From: Bacteroidota bacterium
GTDB taxonomy: Bacteria > Bacteroidota > Bacteroidia > Chitinophagales > BACL12
Assembly: GCA_016706255.1 (NCBI GenBank)
Contig: JADJJZ010000001.1
Span: 186,001-250,000 of the forward strand
Direction of reading: 5' to 3'
Length of the DNA stretch: 64,000 nt
Position 1 is the stretch's first letter. Every line of letters starts with the position of its first letter. The notes under the pieces were generated by a model. That model was given only the letters and a program-made list of their open reading frames with translations. It was not told where the DNA came from and searched no databases. The translations under genes were made by a program, and so were the position numbers. Below, piece after piece: positions 1 to 8,332 of the stretch.

Positions 1-1
1 T

Positions 2-187
2 AAATTTGTTGTGGACGAAAAAGGTGCCATCAGTCAGGCATTCGTAGTTCGCGGAATCGGAGCAGGTTGCGATGATGAAGCTTTACGTGTGGTTAAAGAG
101 ATGAAACCATGGACACCGGGCAAACAAAATGGTAAACCGGCAGCTGTTTGGTATACCGTACCGGTTAAGTTTACATTGAATCAATAA
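2..187 (+). CDS. tonB: Energy transducer TonB, C-terminal end (partial)
   Basis: This is the 3' end of a gene that begins before the window; 61 residues are visible, ending NQ-stop. They read as a TonB C-terminal domain: a beta strand beginning KFVVDEKGAIS, then a helix with EALRVVKEM, the PWTPGKQNGKPA loop and the final strand VWYTVPVKFTL. TonB spans the periplasm and passes inner-membrane ExbB/ExbD energy to outer-membrane TonB-dependent receptors. In Bacteroidota, tonB is often followed by a PstS-like lipoprotein and a TPR protein, as here. A terminator follows it, so the next genes probably have their own promoter. Confidence 0.9.
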   Translation, partial: KFVVDEKGAISQAFVVRGIGAGCDDEALRVVKEMKPWTPGKQNGKPAAVWYTVPVKFTLNQ

Positions 188-207
188 TTACTTCCTAATT
201 TTATTAT

Positions 208-247
208 AAAACCATCTGCGGTTAATTCCAAAGATGGTTTTATTTTT
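208..247 (+). terminator. Rho-independent terminator after tonB
   Basis: A 10-bp perfect stem (AAAACCATCT / AGATGGTTTT) with a 14-nt loop is followed by a T-rich run. It sits 20 bp after the tonB stop and just before the next start codon. Confidence 0.75.
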
Positions 248-255
248 AATGCCAA

Positions 256-513
256 ATGCGAAATACCATTTTTAACCACCCGCTTACACTGCTGAAGTTA
301 TTTGCTTCGGTTATGTATATAACTATGGGTGGCTTAGTTTTGCTGTATCCCGGAGCTGTGATGGATTTGTATAGTGGAATTACACTCCCGTTAACCAGAG
401 CACTGGGTGCCCTATTGATAGTTTATGGCATTTACCGCTTATACCGGGCTATTAGCGATTATAAAGAAATAAAAACATCGTCGTTTGACGAACAGGAAGA
501 TGAAACGGAGTAA
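256..513 (+). CDS. Small two-helix membrane protein, unknown function
   Basis: 85 residues, no recognised family. Two hydrophobic segments are visible, about residues 10-30 (LLKLFASVMYITMGGLVLLY) and 43-62 (LTRALGALLIVYGIYRLYRA). An acidic tail (EQEDETE) would lie in the cytoplasm or periplasm. The 3' end overlaps the start of the next gene by 14 bp, which suggests translational coupling. Its position between tonB and a PstS-like lipoprotein suggests a role in the same envelope cluster, but this is inference. Confidence 0.65.
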   Translation: MRNTIFNHPLTLLKLFASVMYITMGGLVLLYPGAVMDLYSGITLPLTRALGALLIVYGIYRLYRAISDYKEIKTSSFDEQEDETE

Positions 514-1420
514 AATATTTTGGGTTTGCTGTTTAATAATGAGTGTTGCAATTAATTCCGGTTGCAGCAGCAAAAAATCATTTGACCCTGATGTTGAATA
601 TATGAACAAAGGCACACTCAACATTTATGCTGATGAAAGTTATCGTGTTTTGGTAGATGAATTAATTCAGTCGTACGAAAATGTTTATCCGGGTTCTGAT
701 ATTATCCCTACCTACACCAGCGATGCCGAGCTGCTAACTGCCATGCTCAACGATAAAACAAGAATGGTAATTACCGGCCGAACCCTCACCAAACAAGAAA
801 TTGATGCCATTTCGAAAGTGAATGAACTTGTTCCGAAACAATATGTAATTGGCAAAGAAGCAATTGCGGTAATTACTTCCATAAATAACACCGACAGCAT
901 TTTTAATATAGATGAATTTATAAAAAGTCGTGCGCAGGGTTACCGTGGAATTTATAGCGAAACCAGTTTTGTATTTAATAAACAAAACACCGATATGATT
1001 GCCCAATTATTAGGCTATCAGAATAACAATTTTACTAATTTATTTTCACTGGATAATACTGATACATTAGTAGCCTATATAGCAGCAAATCCTAAAGCAA
1101 TAGGATTTATGTCGTTTGCCGAATTAAGTGATACCGACGACCCTGCTGTGGCAGCATTACTCAAAACGAACAAAATTTTGGCGGTTTCCAAAGCTGATAC
1201 AAACGGTGCTGCAATTGTTACAGATTTGTCACAATCAACGCTAGCAACCAATAAATATCCACTTTTGCGGAATGTTACCGTTATTAAAGGAAACACGTCC
1301 GAATTATTAGGCACGGGTTTTGTCAACTTCTTATATAGAAGTAAGGCCTCAAGGATCATGTTGAAGGCAGGATTGATTCCTGAGAAGATGACCGAGCGGC
1401 AAATACAAGTTATAGACTAA
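500..1420 (+). CDS. PstS-like phosphate-type substrate-binding lipoprotein
   Basis: 306 residues. The ATG at 500 is preferred over an upstream in-frame TTG at 485 because it gives a clean lipoprotein signal: MKRSK, a hydrophobic core, then a lipobox ending in SGC at about residue 22. The mature part reads as a PBP-like type 2 domain of the PstS kind, with NIYADESYRVLVDELIQSYE near the N-terminus and a MVITGRTLTKQEID segment. No pst permease genes are near. In Bacteroidota this protein type regularly lies between tonB and a TPR protein, so it may not serve a classical ABC phosphate importer. It is followed after 19 bp by the TPR gene, probably as one operon. Confidence 0.8.
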   Translation: MKRSKIFWVCCLIMSVAINSGCSSKKSFDPDVEYMNKGTLNIYADESYRVLVDELIQSYENVYPGSDIIPTYTSDAELLTAMLNDKTRMVITGRTLTKQEIDAISKVNELVPKQYVIGKEAIAVITSINNTDSIFNIDEFIKSRAQGYRGIYSETSFVFNKQNTDMIAQLLGYQNNNFTNLFSLDNTDTLVAYIAANPKAIGFMSFAELSDTDDPAVAALLKTNKILAVSKADTNGAAIVTDLSQSTLATNKYPLLRNVTVIKGNTSELLGTGFVNFLYRSKASRIMLKAGLIPEKMTERQIQVID

Positions 1421-1439
1421 AAATAAATAAAAACCTAAA

Positions 1440-3044
1440 ATGAAGAGCATTAAAACATTTATCGTTTTATTTTTAATTACCAGCGCCATCCAGGCTCAAA
1501 CCATCCAGGATGCAAAAAAGGCCATTGAAGCGGAATTTTATTTCAAAGCGAAAAAAATTCTGGTTGGTATAAATAAAACTGCTCCAACTGTTGAATCGAA
1601 TTATTATCTGGGTAATGTGTATACATTAACCGGCAATATCGACTCTGCAAAAATTTATTACAAAAAAGCAAGCGAAATAATTGAGAACAAAAATGCACTC
1701 ATTTATGTAGCTATGGGTAAATTAAGTTTACTTAATAAAAACGAAGCTGAAGCAAAAGAACATTTTGATGATGCCGTTAAAGTAAGTAAATCGAAAAGTG
1801 CTGAAATATTTTATCAGATTGGGGATGCGTATTTAAATATTAATAATGCAGAAGCCATTCGTTATTTCGAAATTGCCTATAGCACTGACCCGGCATTAGT
1901 TATTAATTTATTAGCATATGGTGATGCTTATTTAGCTTCAGGCGACCCAAGTAAAGCCATGACTAAATACGAACAAGCCAGAACGTTAAATAATAATATT
2001 GCGGCTACACATTTACGTATTGCACGTATTCACTCTAAAACAGGTAAACATAAAGAAGCGATTGAAGCTTATGAAAAAACTGTTGCTCTAGACCCTACTA
2101 TTGCTATTGCCTGGAAAGAATTAGGTGAAGAATATTATCTTGACCGTCAGTATACTAAAGTAAAAGCTTGTTTCGACAAATACAGCGAATTAAATGCGGA
2201 AGATAAAGCTGCCCGTTTAGTACCTGCAATTACTTTATATCAGATTGGTGATTTTGAAGGCGCAATTGCTGAAAGTAACAGTATAGTAGCTGAAGAGCCA
2301 AATAATTTTGTGGCATGGAGAATTAAATATTTTGCCGATTTCGATTTGGGTGATTCATTACGCAAAATTGACCCTGCAAAATCTACCGAATTATTTAATG
2401 ATGGTTATAATGCATCACAAACATTCTGGAATATTCAGGATAAAAAAGTAATTGCGTTAGACTATCCTTATTCTGCACGGTTAGCTGTTGAAGCAAAAGA
2501 CACTGCAAAGGCTATGTTTTATTACAACCTTGCAGTAATGAATGATACAACTTCATCTTTGGAATTGTACTCTGAATATGCTAAATATTTATACAACACC
2601 AAAAAATATCCTGAAGCCATAATTATGTATGATTCATTAATTGCCAAATATGATGAAGGTCCGCTGGATGTTTATTTTCTCGGTCGCTCATATTTTTTAA
2701 TTGGTGACTTTGTAAATGCAGATACCACTTATGCCAACTTTATTATTATGCAACCCAATTCACCTGACGGATATTTGCAACGTGCAAAAACACAGGTGCG
2801 TATTGAAGGAAGTGATGTAAAAGGTGGCGCGTTACCGTATTACCTGAAATACATTGAACTGGCAGAAAAGGATATGGAAAAAAATAAAAAGAATTTAGTT
2901 GATGCATATTTATACTGCTGTGTATATTACAACTCAATTGATAATAATACCGATGCCTGTGTTTATTTAGTTAAAGCAAAAACATTGGATCCGGAAAATG
3001 CATTGATTAAAGAATTAGAAACTGTAATTAAGTGTGCTAATTAA
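1440..3044 (+). CDS. Secreted tetratricopeptide-repeat (TPR) protein
   Basis: 534 residues with an N-terminal signal peptide (MKSIKTFIVLFLITSAIQAQ). The rest is a chain of about ten TPR-like helical repeats, for example NYYLGNVYTLTGNIDSAKIY, HLRIARIHSKTGKHKEAIEA and YFLGRSYFLIGDFVNADTTY. TPR solenoids are protein-protein interaction scaffolds; this one should act in the periplasm or on the outer membrane. It is the last gene of the PstS-like/TPR unit and is followed by a strong terminator. Its partner is unknown; association with TonB-dependent transport is suggested only by gene order. Confidence 0.85.
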   Translation: MKSIKTFIVLFLITSAIQAQTIQDAKKAIEAEFYFKAKKILVGINKTAPTVESNYYLGNVYTLTGNIDSAKIYYKKASEIIENKNALIYVAMGKLSLLNKNEAEAKEHFDDAVKVSKSKSAEIFYQIGDAYLNINNAEAIRYFEIAYSTDPALVINLLAYGDAYLASGDPSKAMTKYEQARTLNNNIAATHLRIARIHSKTGKHKEAIEAYEKTVALDPTIAIAWKELGEEYYLDRQYTKVKACFDKYSELNAEDKAARLVPAITLYQIGDFEGAIAESNSIVAEEPNNFVAWRIKYFADFDLGDSLRKIDPAKSTELFNDGYNASQTFWNIQDKKVIALDYPYSARLAVEAKDTAKAMFYYNLAVMNDTTSSLELYSEYAKYLYNTKKYPEAIIMYDSLIAKYDEGPLDVYFLGRSYFLIGDFVNADTTYANFIIMQPNSPDGYLQRAKTQVRIEGSDVKGGALPYYLKYIELAEKDMEKNKKNLVDAYLYCCVYYNSIDNNTDACVYLVKAKTLDPENALIKELETVIKCAN

Positions 3045-3069
3045 TTGATAAGTTAAAAATATAATTGAG

Positions 3070-3093
3070 AAACCTCCTTCGGGAGGTTTTTTT
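3070..3093 (+). terminator. Rho-independent terminator after the TPR gene
   Basis: An 8-bp stem (AAACCTCC / GGAGGTTT) closes a TTCG tetraloop and is followed by a T run. It ends the tonB-proximal gene group. Confidence 0.9.
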
Positions 3094-3114
3094 GTTTTCG
3101 GTAGTTTGTAAGAA

Positions 3115-3830
3115 TGGTTTTAAAAAGGGAACGCGGAATCCAGCTTGCGGGTCGCTGATTTTTAATTGATTTAAACTGATTTTTTATAGGGTGTTTGTGG
3201 GAGATACGCGCTGATTTTTTGGATGGCGTGTGAAAAGGAACACGGATTAAACGGATTGAACGGATATGGGACGGATTTTTTTGGGGGGATGGATGGGCCG
3301 CTAAAGCGGAAAGGGATGGGGACGGATTTTTTTGATGAATGTATGTAGGATTCCCGCATGTGGGATGCTGATTTTTTAGGTGGTGTGTGAAAAGGGAACG
3401 CGGAACCCGACTGGCGGGTCGCGGATTTTTAATTGATTTAAACTGATTTTTTATAGGGTGTTTGTGGGAGATACTCGCTGATTTTTTGGGTGGTGTGTGA
3501 AAAGGGAACGCGGAACCCGACTGGCGGGTCGCGGATTTTTAATTGATTTAAACTGATTTTTTATAGGGTGTTTGTGGGAGATACTCGCTGATTTTTTGGG
3601 TGGTGTGTGAAAAGGGAACGCGGAACCCGACTGGCGGGTCGCGGATTTTTAATTGATTTAAACTGATTTTTTATAGGGTGTTTGTGGGAGATACTCGCTG
3701 ATTTTTTGGGTGGTGTGAAAAAGGGAACGCGGAACCCGGCAAGCGGGTCGCGGATTTGGATGGATTTGGGCTGATTTTTTAAAGTGTGTAGGTGATGATA
3801 CCCGCCAGCGGGACGCTGATTAATTTTGCG
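3115..3830. repeat. 110-bp tandem repeat array with divergent edge copies
   Basis: The marker AAAGGGAACGCGGAA recurs at 3391, 3501, 3611 and 3720, a period of 110 bp (109 for the last step). The three central units are almost identical. A diverged copy starts near 3124, separated by a stretch with shorter GGATT-rich repeats. Within each unit a short hairpin with a CCCG/CGGG stem keeps its pairing while the loop changes (ACTG, GCAAG, CCAG). No gene is visible here; a reverse-strand frame through it only encodes the repeat. Confidence 0.9.
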
Positions 3831-3834
3831 GTAT

Positions 3835-3866
3835 AAAAAAAAGAGACTGCCATACATGACAGTCTC
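3835..3866 (-). terminator. Rho-independent terminator for the reverse-strand lipoprotein gene
   Basis: On the reverse strand a stem GAGACTG / CAGTCTC (with an inner CAT/ATG pair) is followed by eight T residues. It lies 25 bp beyond the stop of the gene ending at 3891. Confidence 0.8.
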
Positions 3867-3890
3867 GGAAATTATTTTTACTTCAATTAA

Positions 3891-4742
3891 TTAATACAAG
3901 AGGGTAATTTCAGTAGAAAATTCACCTACTGTAAGGGTTGCTTTATTATCACAATCGCCGGAACCGAAGTCGAGTTCGCGGGTAAGCATGTCATCAGGAG
4001 TTACTTCCAAAATACCTGCTGTGATATAGCGGCAATCGAGGCGTTTAATGAGGGGTTCGGCAATGTGTGCTGTGAAGGCAACGCCATTTCGGTTGATGCC
4101 GGTTACTGAAAAATCGGCTCCTGCCCCATCGCTGATGGCATAAACGTCGTCTTCAATTTCGAGGGTTTCATCCCCTTCCTGCCATTCGCGGGTGCGGGTG
4201 CTGTTCCAGGAAATGGTTTCGCCTGATGCGAGGGTAATGAGCCCATCGGCTACAGTAATACTGAAAACCGGGTTGTCTGATGCGTTTAAACCTTCATTCA
4301 CAATGGTTTTGGTGCCTTCAACCTTACTGCCGTTAACGTAATAGTTATCGGTTGTAATGGTAATGGTTGTGCCTTCAGTGCTGTAAGGGCCTGTGAAAGT
4401 GGCGATAATTTTACCTGAACGTTCAACGCCCATGTATCCAACGCAGGAAGCGCCGAAATCGAGGGTCATCGTGTTCGGAAAAACGCCGATTGTTTCACTA
4501 AAGGTGGTTGTAGGGCAATCGTCCAGAATTTTGGCTTCATCGGTGCCGGAGTTTAACCGGAACAAGCCGCCGGCAGCAGCCTGCTGACTAACAACGCCCA
4601 TCATGTCCTGAAAGGCGCCGTCGGCAATCGAATTGTCCAAAGCAATGGTAGTGTCAGTGTCAGCAATTTCTTTTTTACATCCGGCCAGTGTTGCAATGGC
4701 AACGCAGCAGATGATGGTGGTTTTAAACAGTAATTGCTTCAT
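3891..4742 (-). CDS. Lipoprotein of unknown function
   Basis: 283 residues. The signal sequence ends in a lipobox (LAGC at about residue 22) followed by KKE, so the protein should be lipid-anchored and exported. The mature part is beta-rich, with many Thr/Gly/Asp strands (for example KIIATFTGPYSTEGTTITIT and YYVNGSKVEGTKTI). Three later Cys residues (CPTTTF, CVGY, CRYI) might form disulfides. I do not recognise a named family. It is transcribed alone, away from rpsF, with its own terminator downstream. Confidence 0.75.
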   Translation of the reverse strand: MKQLLFKTTIICCVAIATLAGCKKEIADTDTTIALDNSIADGAFQDMMGVVSQQAAAGGLFRLNSGTDEAKILDDCPTTTFSETIGVFPNTMTLDFGASCVGYMGVERSGKIIATFTGPYSTEGTTITITTDNYYVNGSKVEGTKTIVNEGLNASDNPVFSITVADGLITLASGETISWNSTRTREWQEGDETLEIEDDVYAISDGAGADFSVTGINRNGVAFTAHIAEPLIKRLDCRYITAGILEVTPDDMLTRELDFGSGDCDNKATLTVGEFSTEITLLY

Positions 4743-4808
4743 AATTGATATGATTTTGGCGATTTGACTACAAATGTAAGGATTGGTTTAATGTCAAATA
4801 TTGGAAAT

Positions 4809-4841
4809 TTTGGAAATCTTGAAGAAAAAAGGCTATCTTTG
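4809..4841 (+). promoter_or_regulatory. Bacteroidota-type promoter of rpsF operon
   Basis: A TTTG -33 element (4809-4812) and a TATCTTTG -7 element (4834-4841) are separated by 21 bp. They match the known TTTG / TANNTTTG consensus and lie 30 bp before the rpsF start. Confidence 0.75.
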
Positions 4842-4871
4842 CAGTCCATTTTCTAAAAACAAACAAAAAAA

Positions 4872-5264
4872 ATGAACCAGTACGAAACAGTCATCATTTT
4901 CACTCCTGTCCTCTCAGATGACGACGTGAAGAGGACCGAGGAAGCCTACAAGGACTTCCTTCGTTCGAACGGAGGTGAAGTAGTTGCCGAAGAACACTGG
5001 GGCCTTAAGCAGTTAGCTTACAAAATCAAGAAAAAAAGCACAGGTATTTATTATGTGCTTGAGTACAAGGGCCCAAGTGACATCAATGGTAAATTGGATA
5101 TCCAGTTTAACCGTGATGAGAATGTATTACGCTTTGTAACCATTCGCTTAGACAAGTATTCCATCGACTATAACGAACGCAAGCGCCGCGGTGAAATTGG
5201 ACGCAAAGCCAAAGCGGGCGCTAATTCACAAGATAAGTTAACCAAAGCAACTGAGGAGGCTTAA
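4872..5264 (+). CDS. rpsF: 30S ribosomal protein S6
   Basis: 130 residues, close to the usual bS6 length. The N-terminal [20 protein letters not shown] and the [19 protein letters not shown] segment are characteristic. S6 binds S18 on the 30S platform. It starts the rpsF-rpsR-rplI operon: the rpsR start lies 1 bp after its stop. The C-terminal tail after about residue 110 is Lys/Ala-rich and likely disordered. Confidence 0.97.
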   Translation: MNQYETVIIFTPVLSDDDVKRTEEAYKDFLRSNGGEVVAEEHWGLKQLAYKIKKKSTGIYYVLEYKGPSDINGKLDIQFNRDENVLRFVTIRLDKYSIDYNERKRRGEIGRKAKAGANSQDKLTKATEEA

Positions 5265-5265
5265 T

Positions 5266-5532
5266 ATGGCAGGTGGAAAAAACATCAGATACCTCGCAGC
5301 GCCCAAATTAGGGATGATGCGCAAGAAATACTGCCGTTTCAAAAAAAGCGGAATTAAGTATATCGATTACAAGAATCCTGAGTTCTTATTGAAATTTGTT
5401 AACGAACAAGGTAAAATTTTACCTCGTCGCTTAACAGGTAACAGTCTGAAATATCAGCGCAAAGTAGCTCAGGCTATTAAACGCGGCAGACAGATTGCTA
5501 TTTTACCTTACGTAACTGACCTTTTAAAATAA
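5266..5532 (+). CDS. rpsR: 30S ribosomal protein S18
   Basis: 88 residues, with the typical core [20 protein letters not shown], then [20 protein letters not shown] and [12 protein letters not shown]18 forms a heterodimer with S6 on the small subunit, in keeping with the tightly spaced gene order. The next gene, rplI, begins 7 bp after the stop. Confidence 0.97.
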   Translation: MAGGKNIRYLAAPKLGMMRKKYCRFKKSGIKYIDYKNPEFLLKFVNEQGKILPRRLTGNSLKYQRKVAQAIKRGRQIAILPYVTDLLK

Positions 5533-5539
5533 TTGAGCT

Positions 5540-5986
5540 ATGGAAGTAATATTAATTAAAGACGTAGACAATTTAGGCGATGCCAACGAACTTGTAAAAG
5601 TACGTGATGGTTATGGCCGCAATTACTTAATTCCAAGGGGGTTAGCTGTAATTGCCAATGTAGGTAATCGTAAAATGATGGTTGAACGCCAAAAGGGTGA
5701 AGTTGCGCGTGAGCGTAAATTACTCGAAAAAATCCAGGAAGTTACCGCTCAACTGCAAGCAAACACCATTAAAGTGGGTGCTAAAGTAGGTGCAAGCGAT
5801 AAAATTTTTGGTTCTATCACAAACGTTCAGTTAGCTGAAGCAATCAAAAAACAAATCGGATTAGTTGTTGACAGAAAGAAAATTGTTCTTCCTGAAGAAG
5901 TTAAAACTTTAGGCAACTTTACTGCGCACATTGCGTTAGATAAAGACCACAACATTCCGGTAAACTTTGAAGTTATCGAAGGATAA
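5540..5986 (+). CDS. rplI: 50S ribosomal protein L9
   Basis: 148 residues. The N-terminal domain begins MEVILIKDVDNLGDANELVK and contains VRDGYGRNYLIPRGLA, the rRNA-binding signature of bL9. A connecting helix (about residues 45-75) leads to the C-terminal domain. It is the last gene of the rpsF-rpsR-rplI operon and is followed by a terminator. Confidence 0.97.
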   Translation: MEVILIKDVDNLGDANELVKVRDGYGRNYLIPRGLAVIANVGNRKMMVERQKGEVARERKLLEKIQEVTAQLQANTIKVGAKVGASDKIFGSITNVQLAEAIKKQIGLVVDRKKIVLPEEVKTLGNFTAHIALDKDHNIPVNFEVIEG

Positions 5987-6013
5987 GCATAAAAGGTTGG
6001 AGAATATATAGTA

Positions 6014-6052
6014 AAAGCCCTCACAATTTATTTTGTGAGGGTTTTGTTTTTT
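6014..6052 (+). terminator. Terminator after rplI, possibly bidirectional
   Basis: A 9-bp stem CCCTCACAA / TTGTGAGGG with a 6-nt loop is followed by a T-rich run on the forward strand. The converging reverse-strand gene stops at 6051, so the same hairpin with a short opposite T run may serve both. Confidence 0.8.
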
Positions 6053-6950
6053 AATACGTTATTGCAATTTGTTGCGAATAATGATTTGTTGCGTCTTGCA
6101 ATATGATGATATACAAGCCCTGACTAACATCAGGTTCAATAATAGCATTTTTTTGATCCCAGGTTGAGGTAAATACAATACGGCCATTCATATCTACCAG
6201 TTGAATAATTCCATTTACAGGAATCATACTCGATTGTATTTGAATACCATTATTCGTTGTAATTATCGACGCCTGCCAAAGTTCATTTTCAACGCTCAAT
6301 ATAATTGGTTCAGGAATATCAATAATTAAGCCTTCACCCGGATTTAAATTGCAGGAATAATCTTTCAGATACAGTGCCTCTCCCTCCCATCGCAAACGAA
6401 TCCAACAATAATTAGTGTCCTCCTCAATCATTCTGACAGCAATAAATTGATCATCAATTGAGCCATAATCACCTCTGAAAAATCCCTGAATACATCGATC
6501 ACCATACATACCACAACTAAAATCATACAACTCGGGTGCATCATTTAAAAATTCTGCTTCAGGATTAACCTCCTGCCCTTCTACTAAAAAATTGGTTAAC
6601 CATTTTCCTGGAACATAACAAGTGCCATCACTGTAAGCTGTAGATAAAACACAAGGACCATCAAAAGCAACAGCAGCTTCGTTTGGCAAATTGACATTCA
6701 CCCTAAAATCGAACCAATATGGACAATACCCGCAATTATACCCCACTTCAAATAACACACCAACATCAATAATATCATCATCATTTAAATCAACATAACC
6801 CCAACCTTCCGCTTCATTTACATATTGGTATAATAAAATATCAGGTTCTATATCCGTATAAATAACCTGAGCATTTAAATTGTTTGTTACACCTATTGCA
6901 CTTGCCATCAAACTGTATTGCATTAACTGCGATTGAAGATCTTTTGGCAT
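6051..6950 (-). CDS. T9SS-sorted secreted protein of the DIDPD/YGWxRL-type paralogue family
   Basis: 299 residues and the shortest paralogue here with the full layout. The N-terminal segment, ending NNLNAQ, resembles the signal region of the neighbours. It is followed by VIYTDIEPD, an Asp-rich DLNDDDIID stretch, NYCWIRLRW (the YGWxRL position), KDYSCNLNPGEG and a C-terminal T9SS type A sorting domain ending SQQIAITY. Cys-rich segments (NCGYCPY, FSCGMYGDRC) are peculiar to this copy. It starts only 4 bp after the stop of the next upstream gene, so the two are likely cotranscribed. Function is unknown; export through T9SS to the cell surface is the safe inference. Confidence 0.75.
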   Translation of the reverse strand: MPKDLQSQLMQYSLMASAIGVTNNLNAQVIYTDIEPDILLYQYVNEAEGWGYVDLNDDDIIDVGVLFEVGYNCGYCPYWFDFRVNVNLPNEAAVAFDGPCVLSTAYSDGTCYVPGKWLTNFLVEGQEVNPEAEFLNDAPELYDFSCGMYGDRCIQGFFRGDYGSIDDQFIAVRMIEEDTNYCWIRLRWEGEALYLKDYSCNLNPGEGLIIDIPEPIILSVENELWQASIITTNNGIQIQSSMIPVNGIIQLVDMNGRIVFTSTWDQKNAIIEPDVSQGLYIIILQDATNHYSQQIAITY

Positions 6951-6954
6951 GGTA

Positions 6955-8217
6955 TTATAATTTAATTTGATTACTTACAATTCCATCTGATGTTAATAGT
7001 GAAATGATATAAATACCTTCATTAAATTGATAAGGAATATTTATTTCATTTTGAATTAAATCTGTTGTTTCATTAAAAACAATTCGGCCAAGTATATCTG
7101 TAATAATAATTTGTTGAATGTTTGAATTTGTTGATTTAATATGTAACATATTATCGTACTGCCATACCTGATAGTGGTTATTTTCATCTCCCATCACTGC
7201 AATTTCCAATGCATGTTTTTCAAGTTCATTTGATACGGGTGACAATCCGTTTAACAGTGTTACCGGATAATCAAATTTGCCGTAAACGTATGCTACCATT
7301 CCATCACCTTCTTCTAAAACACCGCCCACCCAATCGGTGGTTAAATCAGATAAATCAACGGTATAATTTGAAATACCGGTTTTAGGTACTGCAATATAAT
7401 TTTCCGGAAGTGTAATTTCACATTTAGTTGCGGTAAATTCGGAAGTAAACATTGTATTGCGCAGTATCACACGATATTCTTCCAAACTATCTTCATGTAT
7501 AGCTGCATCAAAGGTGAGTGTTAATTTTCCTTCAGCGTTATAAAATAAATTTAAATTATCAGGAGCCGGTGCAATATGATTAAATAAATCGGGCGTAACT
7601 AATCCCGGACCTGCCGTTTCATTTAAATAAAAATCTTTTACAAAATCTACCTCACCAATATCATTATGGCGTAGACGCATCCATCCGTATTGAGCTATTG
7701 GCGTATTAATTCTAAATCCCACAAAATAATCACGTGTGCCACCGGTTAACTGCCAATCGCCCTGCTCACCTAAGCCTCCATAAAAACCACACTGATCAAC
7801 CTGAGCCATAATATCTGCTTTACCCCAATCGGCAAACATATCTATAACGGTATTTTCTTCTAATTGCATTACACCCAATGCTTCAGGTAAGGAGCAATAT
7901 AACATCATCGATGAGGAATAAAATTCAACAGATGGCATAGTAATCACCATTACTTCATTTTCTGCATTTTGAGTAGCCCGAAATTGAAATACATCGCCAT
8001 TATAAGAAGAAGAACTATTTACCCAGTCCTTCGCAAAATAAAAGGAAAAATCATTTACCCCATCATCATCCACATCAATAAATACATCATGCGCATTAGT
8101 AAGTGGTAAATACGGATCAAATTCGTGATACTCAACCTGGGCGTTGGTATTATTTGCAATTAAAAATGCCGATGAAAGTGCAGCATATTGCAGGAGTTGT
8201 TGTTGTCGGGTTTTCAT
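6955..8217 (-). CDS. T9SS-sorted secreted protein, paralogue family
   Basis: 420 residues from the ATG at 8217, which gives the signal peptide MKTRQQQLLQYAALSSAFLI ending in NTNAQ. A longer in-frame start at 8286 would bury the signal, so it is rejected. The family features follow: VEYHEFDP, the Asp-rich DVDDDGVNDFSFYF stretch, YGWMRLRHND, VKDFYLNETAGPG, then a middle domain of about 130 residues and a T9SS type A sorting domain (IQQIIITDILGRIVFNET). A possible -7 element, TACCTTTA, lies about 20 bp upstream on the reverse strand. Function unknown. Confidence 0.8.
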   Translation of the reverse strand: MKTRQQQLLQYAALSSAFLIANNTNAQVEYHEFDPYLPLTNAHDVFIDVDDDGVNDFSFYFAKDWVNSSSSYNGDVFQFRATQNAENEVMVITMPSVEFYSSSMMLYCSLPEALGVMQLEENTVIDMFADWGKADIMAQVDQCGFYGGLGEQGDWQLTGGTRDYFVGFRINTPIAQYGWMRLRHNDIGEVDFVKDFYLNETAGPGLVTPDLFNHIAPAPDNLNLFYNAEGKLTLTFDAAIHEDSLEEYRVILRNTMFTSEFTATKCEITLPENYIAVPKTGISNYTVDLSDLTTDWVGGVLEEGDGMVAYVYGKFDYPVTLLNGLSPVSNELEKHALEIAVMGDENNHYQVWQYDNMLHIKSTNSNIQQIIITDILGRIVFNETTDLIQNEINIPYQFNEGIYIISLLTSDGIVSNQIKL

Positions 8218-8332
8218 TTTGAGTGATTTTATGAAATAAAGGTAGATTTCGTTTTTTGTGAATAAAAACGGGTTTACCTGAAACAACTCAAATTGCGGGT
8301 GAAGTGTGCTAATTATTTAGCGAAGCAAAAAA

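Noticed and set aside
3115..3830. Possible CRISPR array
   Set aside because: The unit is a 110-bp tandem repeat with no unique spacers and no cas genes nearby.
3561..3857. 98-residue reverse-strand reading frame
   Set aside because: It only translates the tandem repeat (repeating KNQPKSI-type segments), with no start context.
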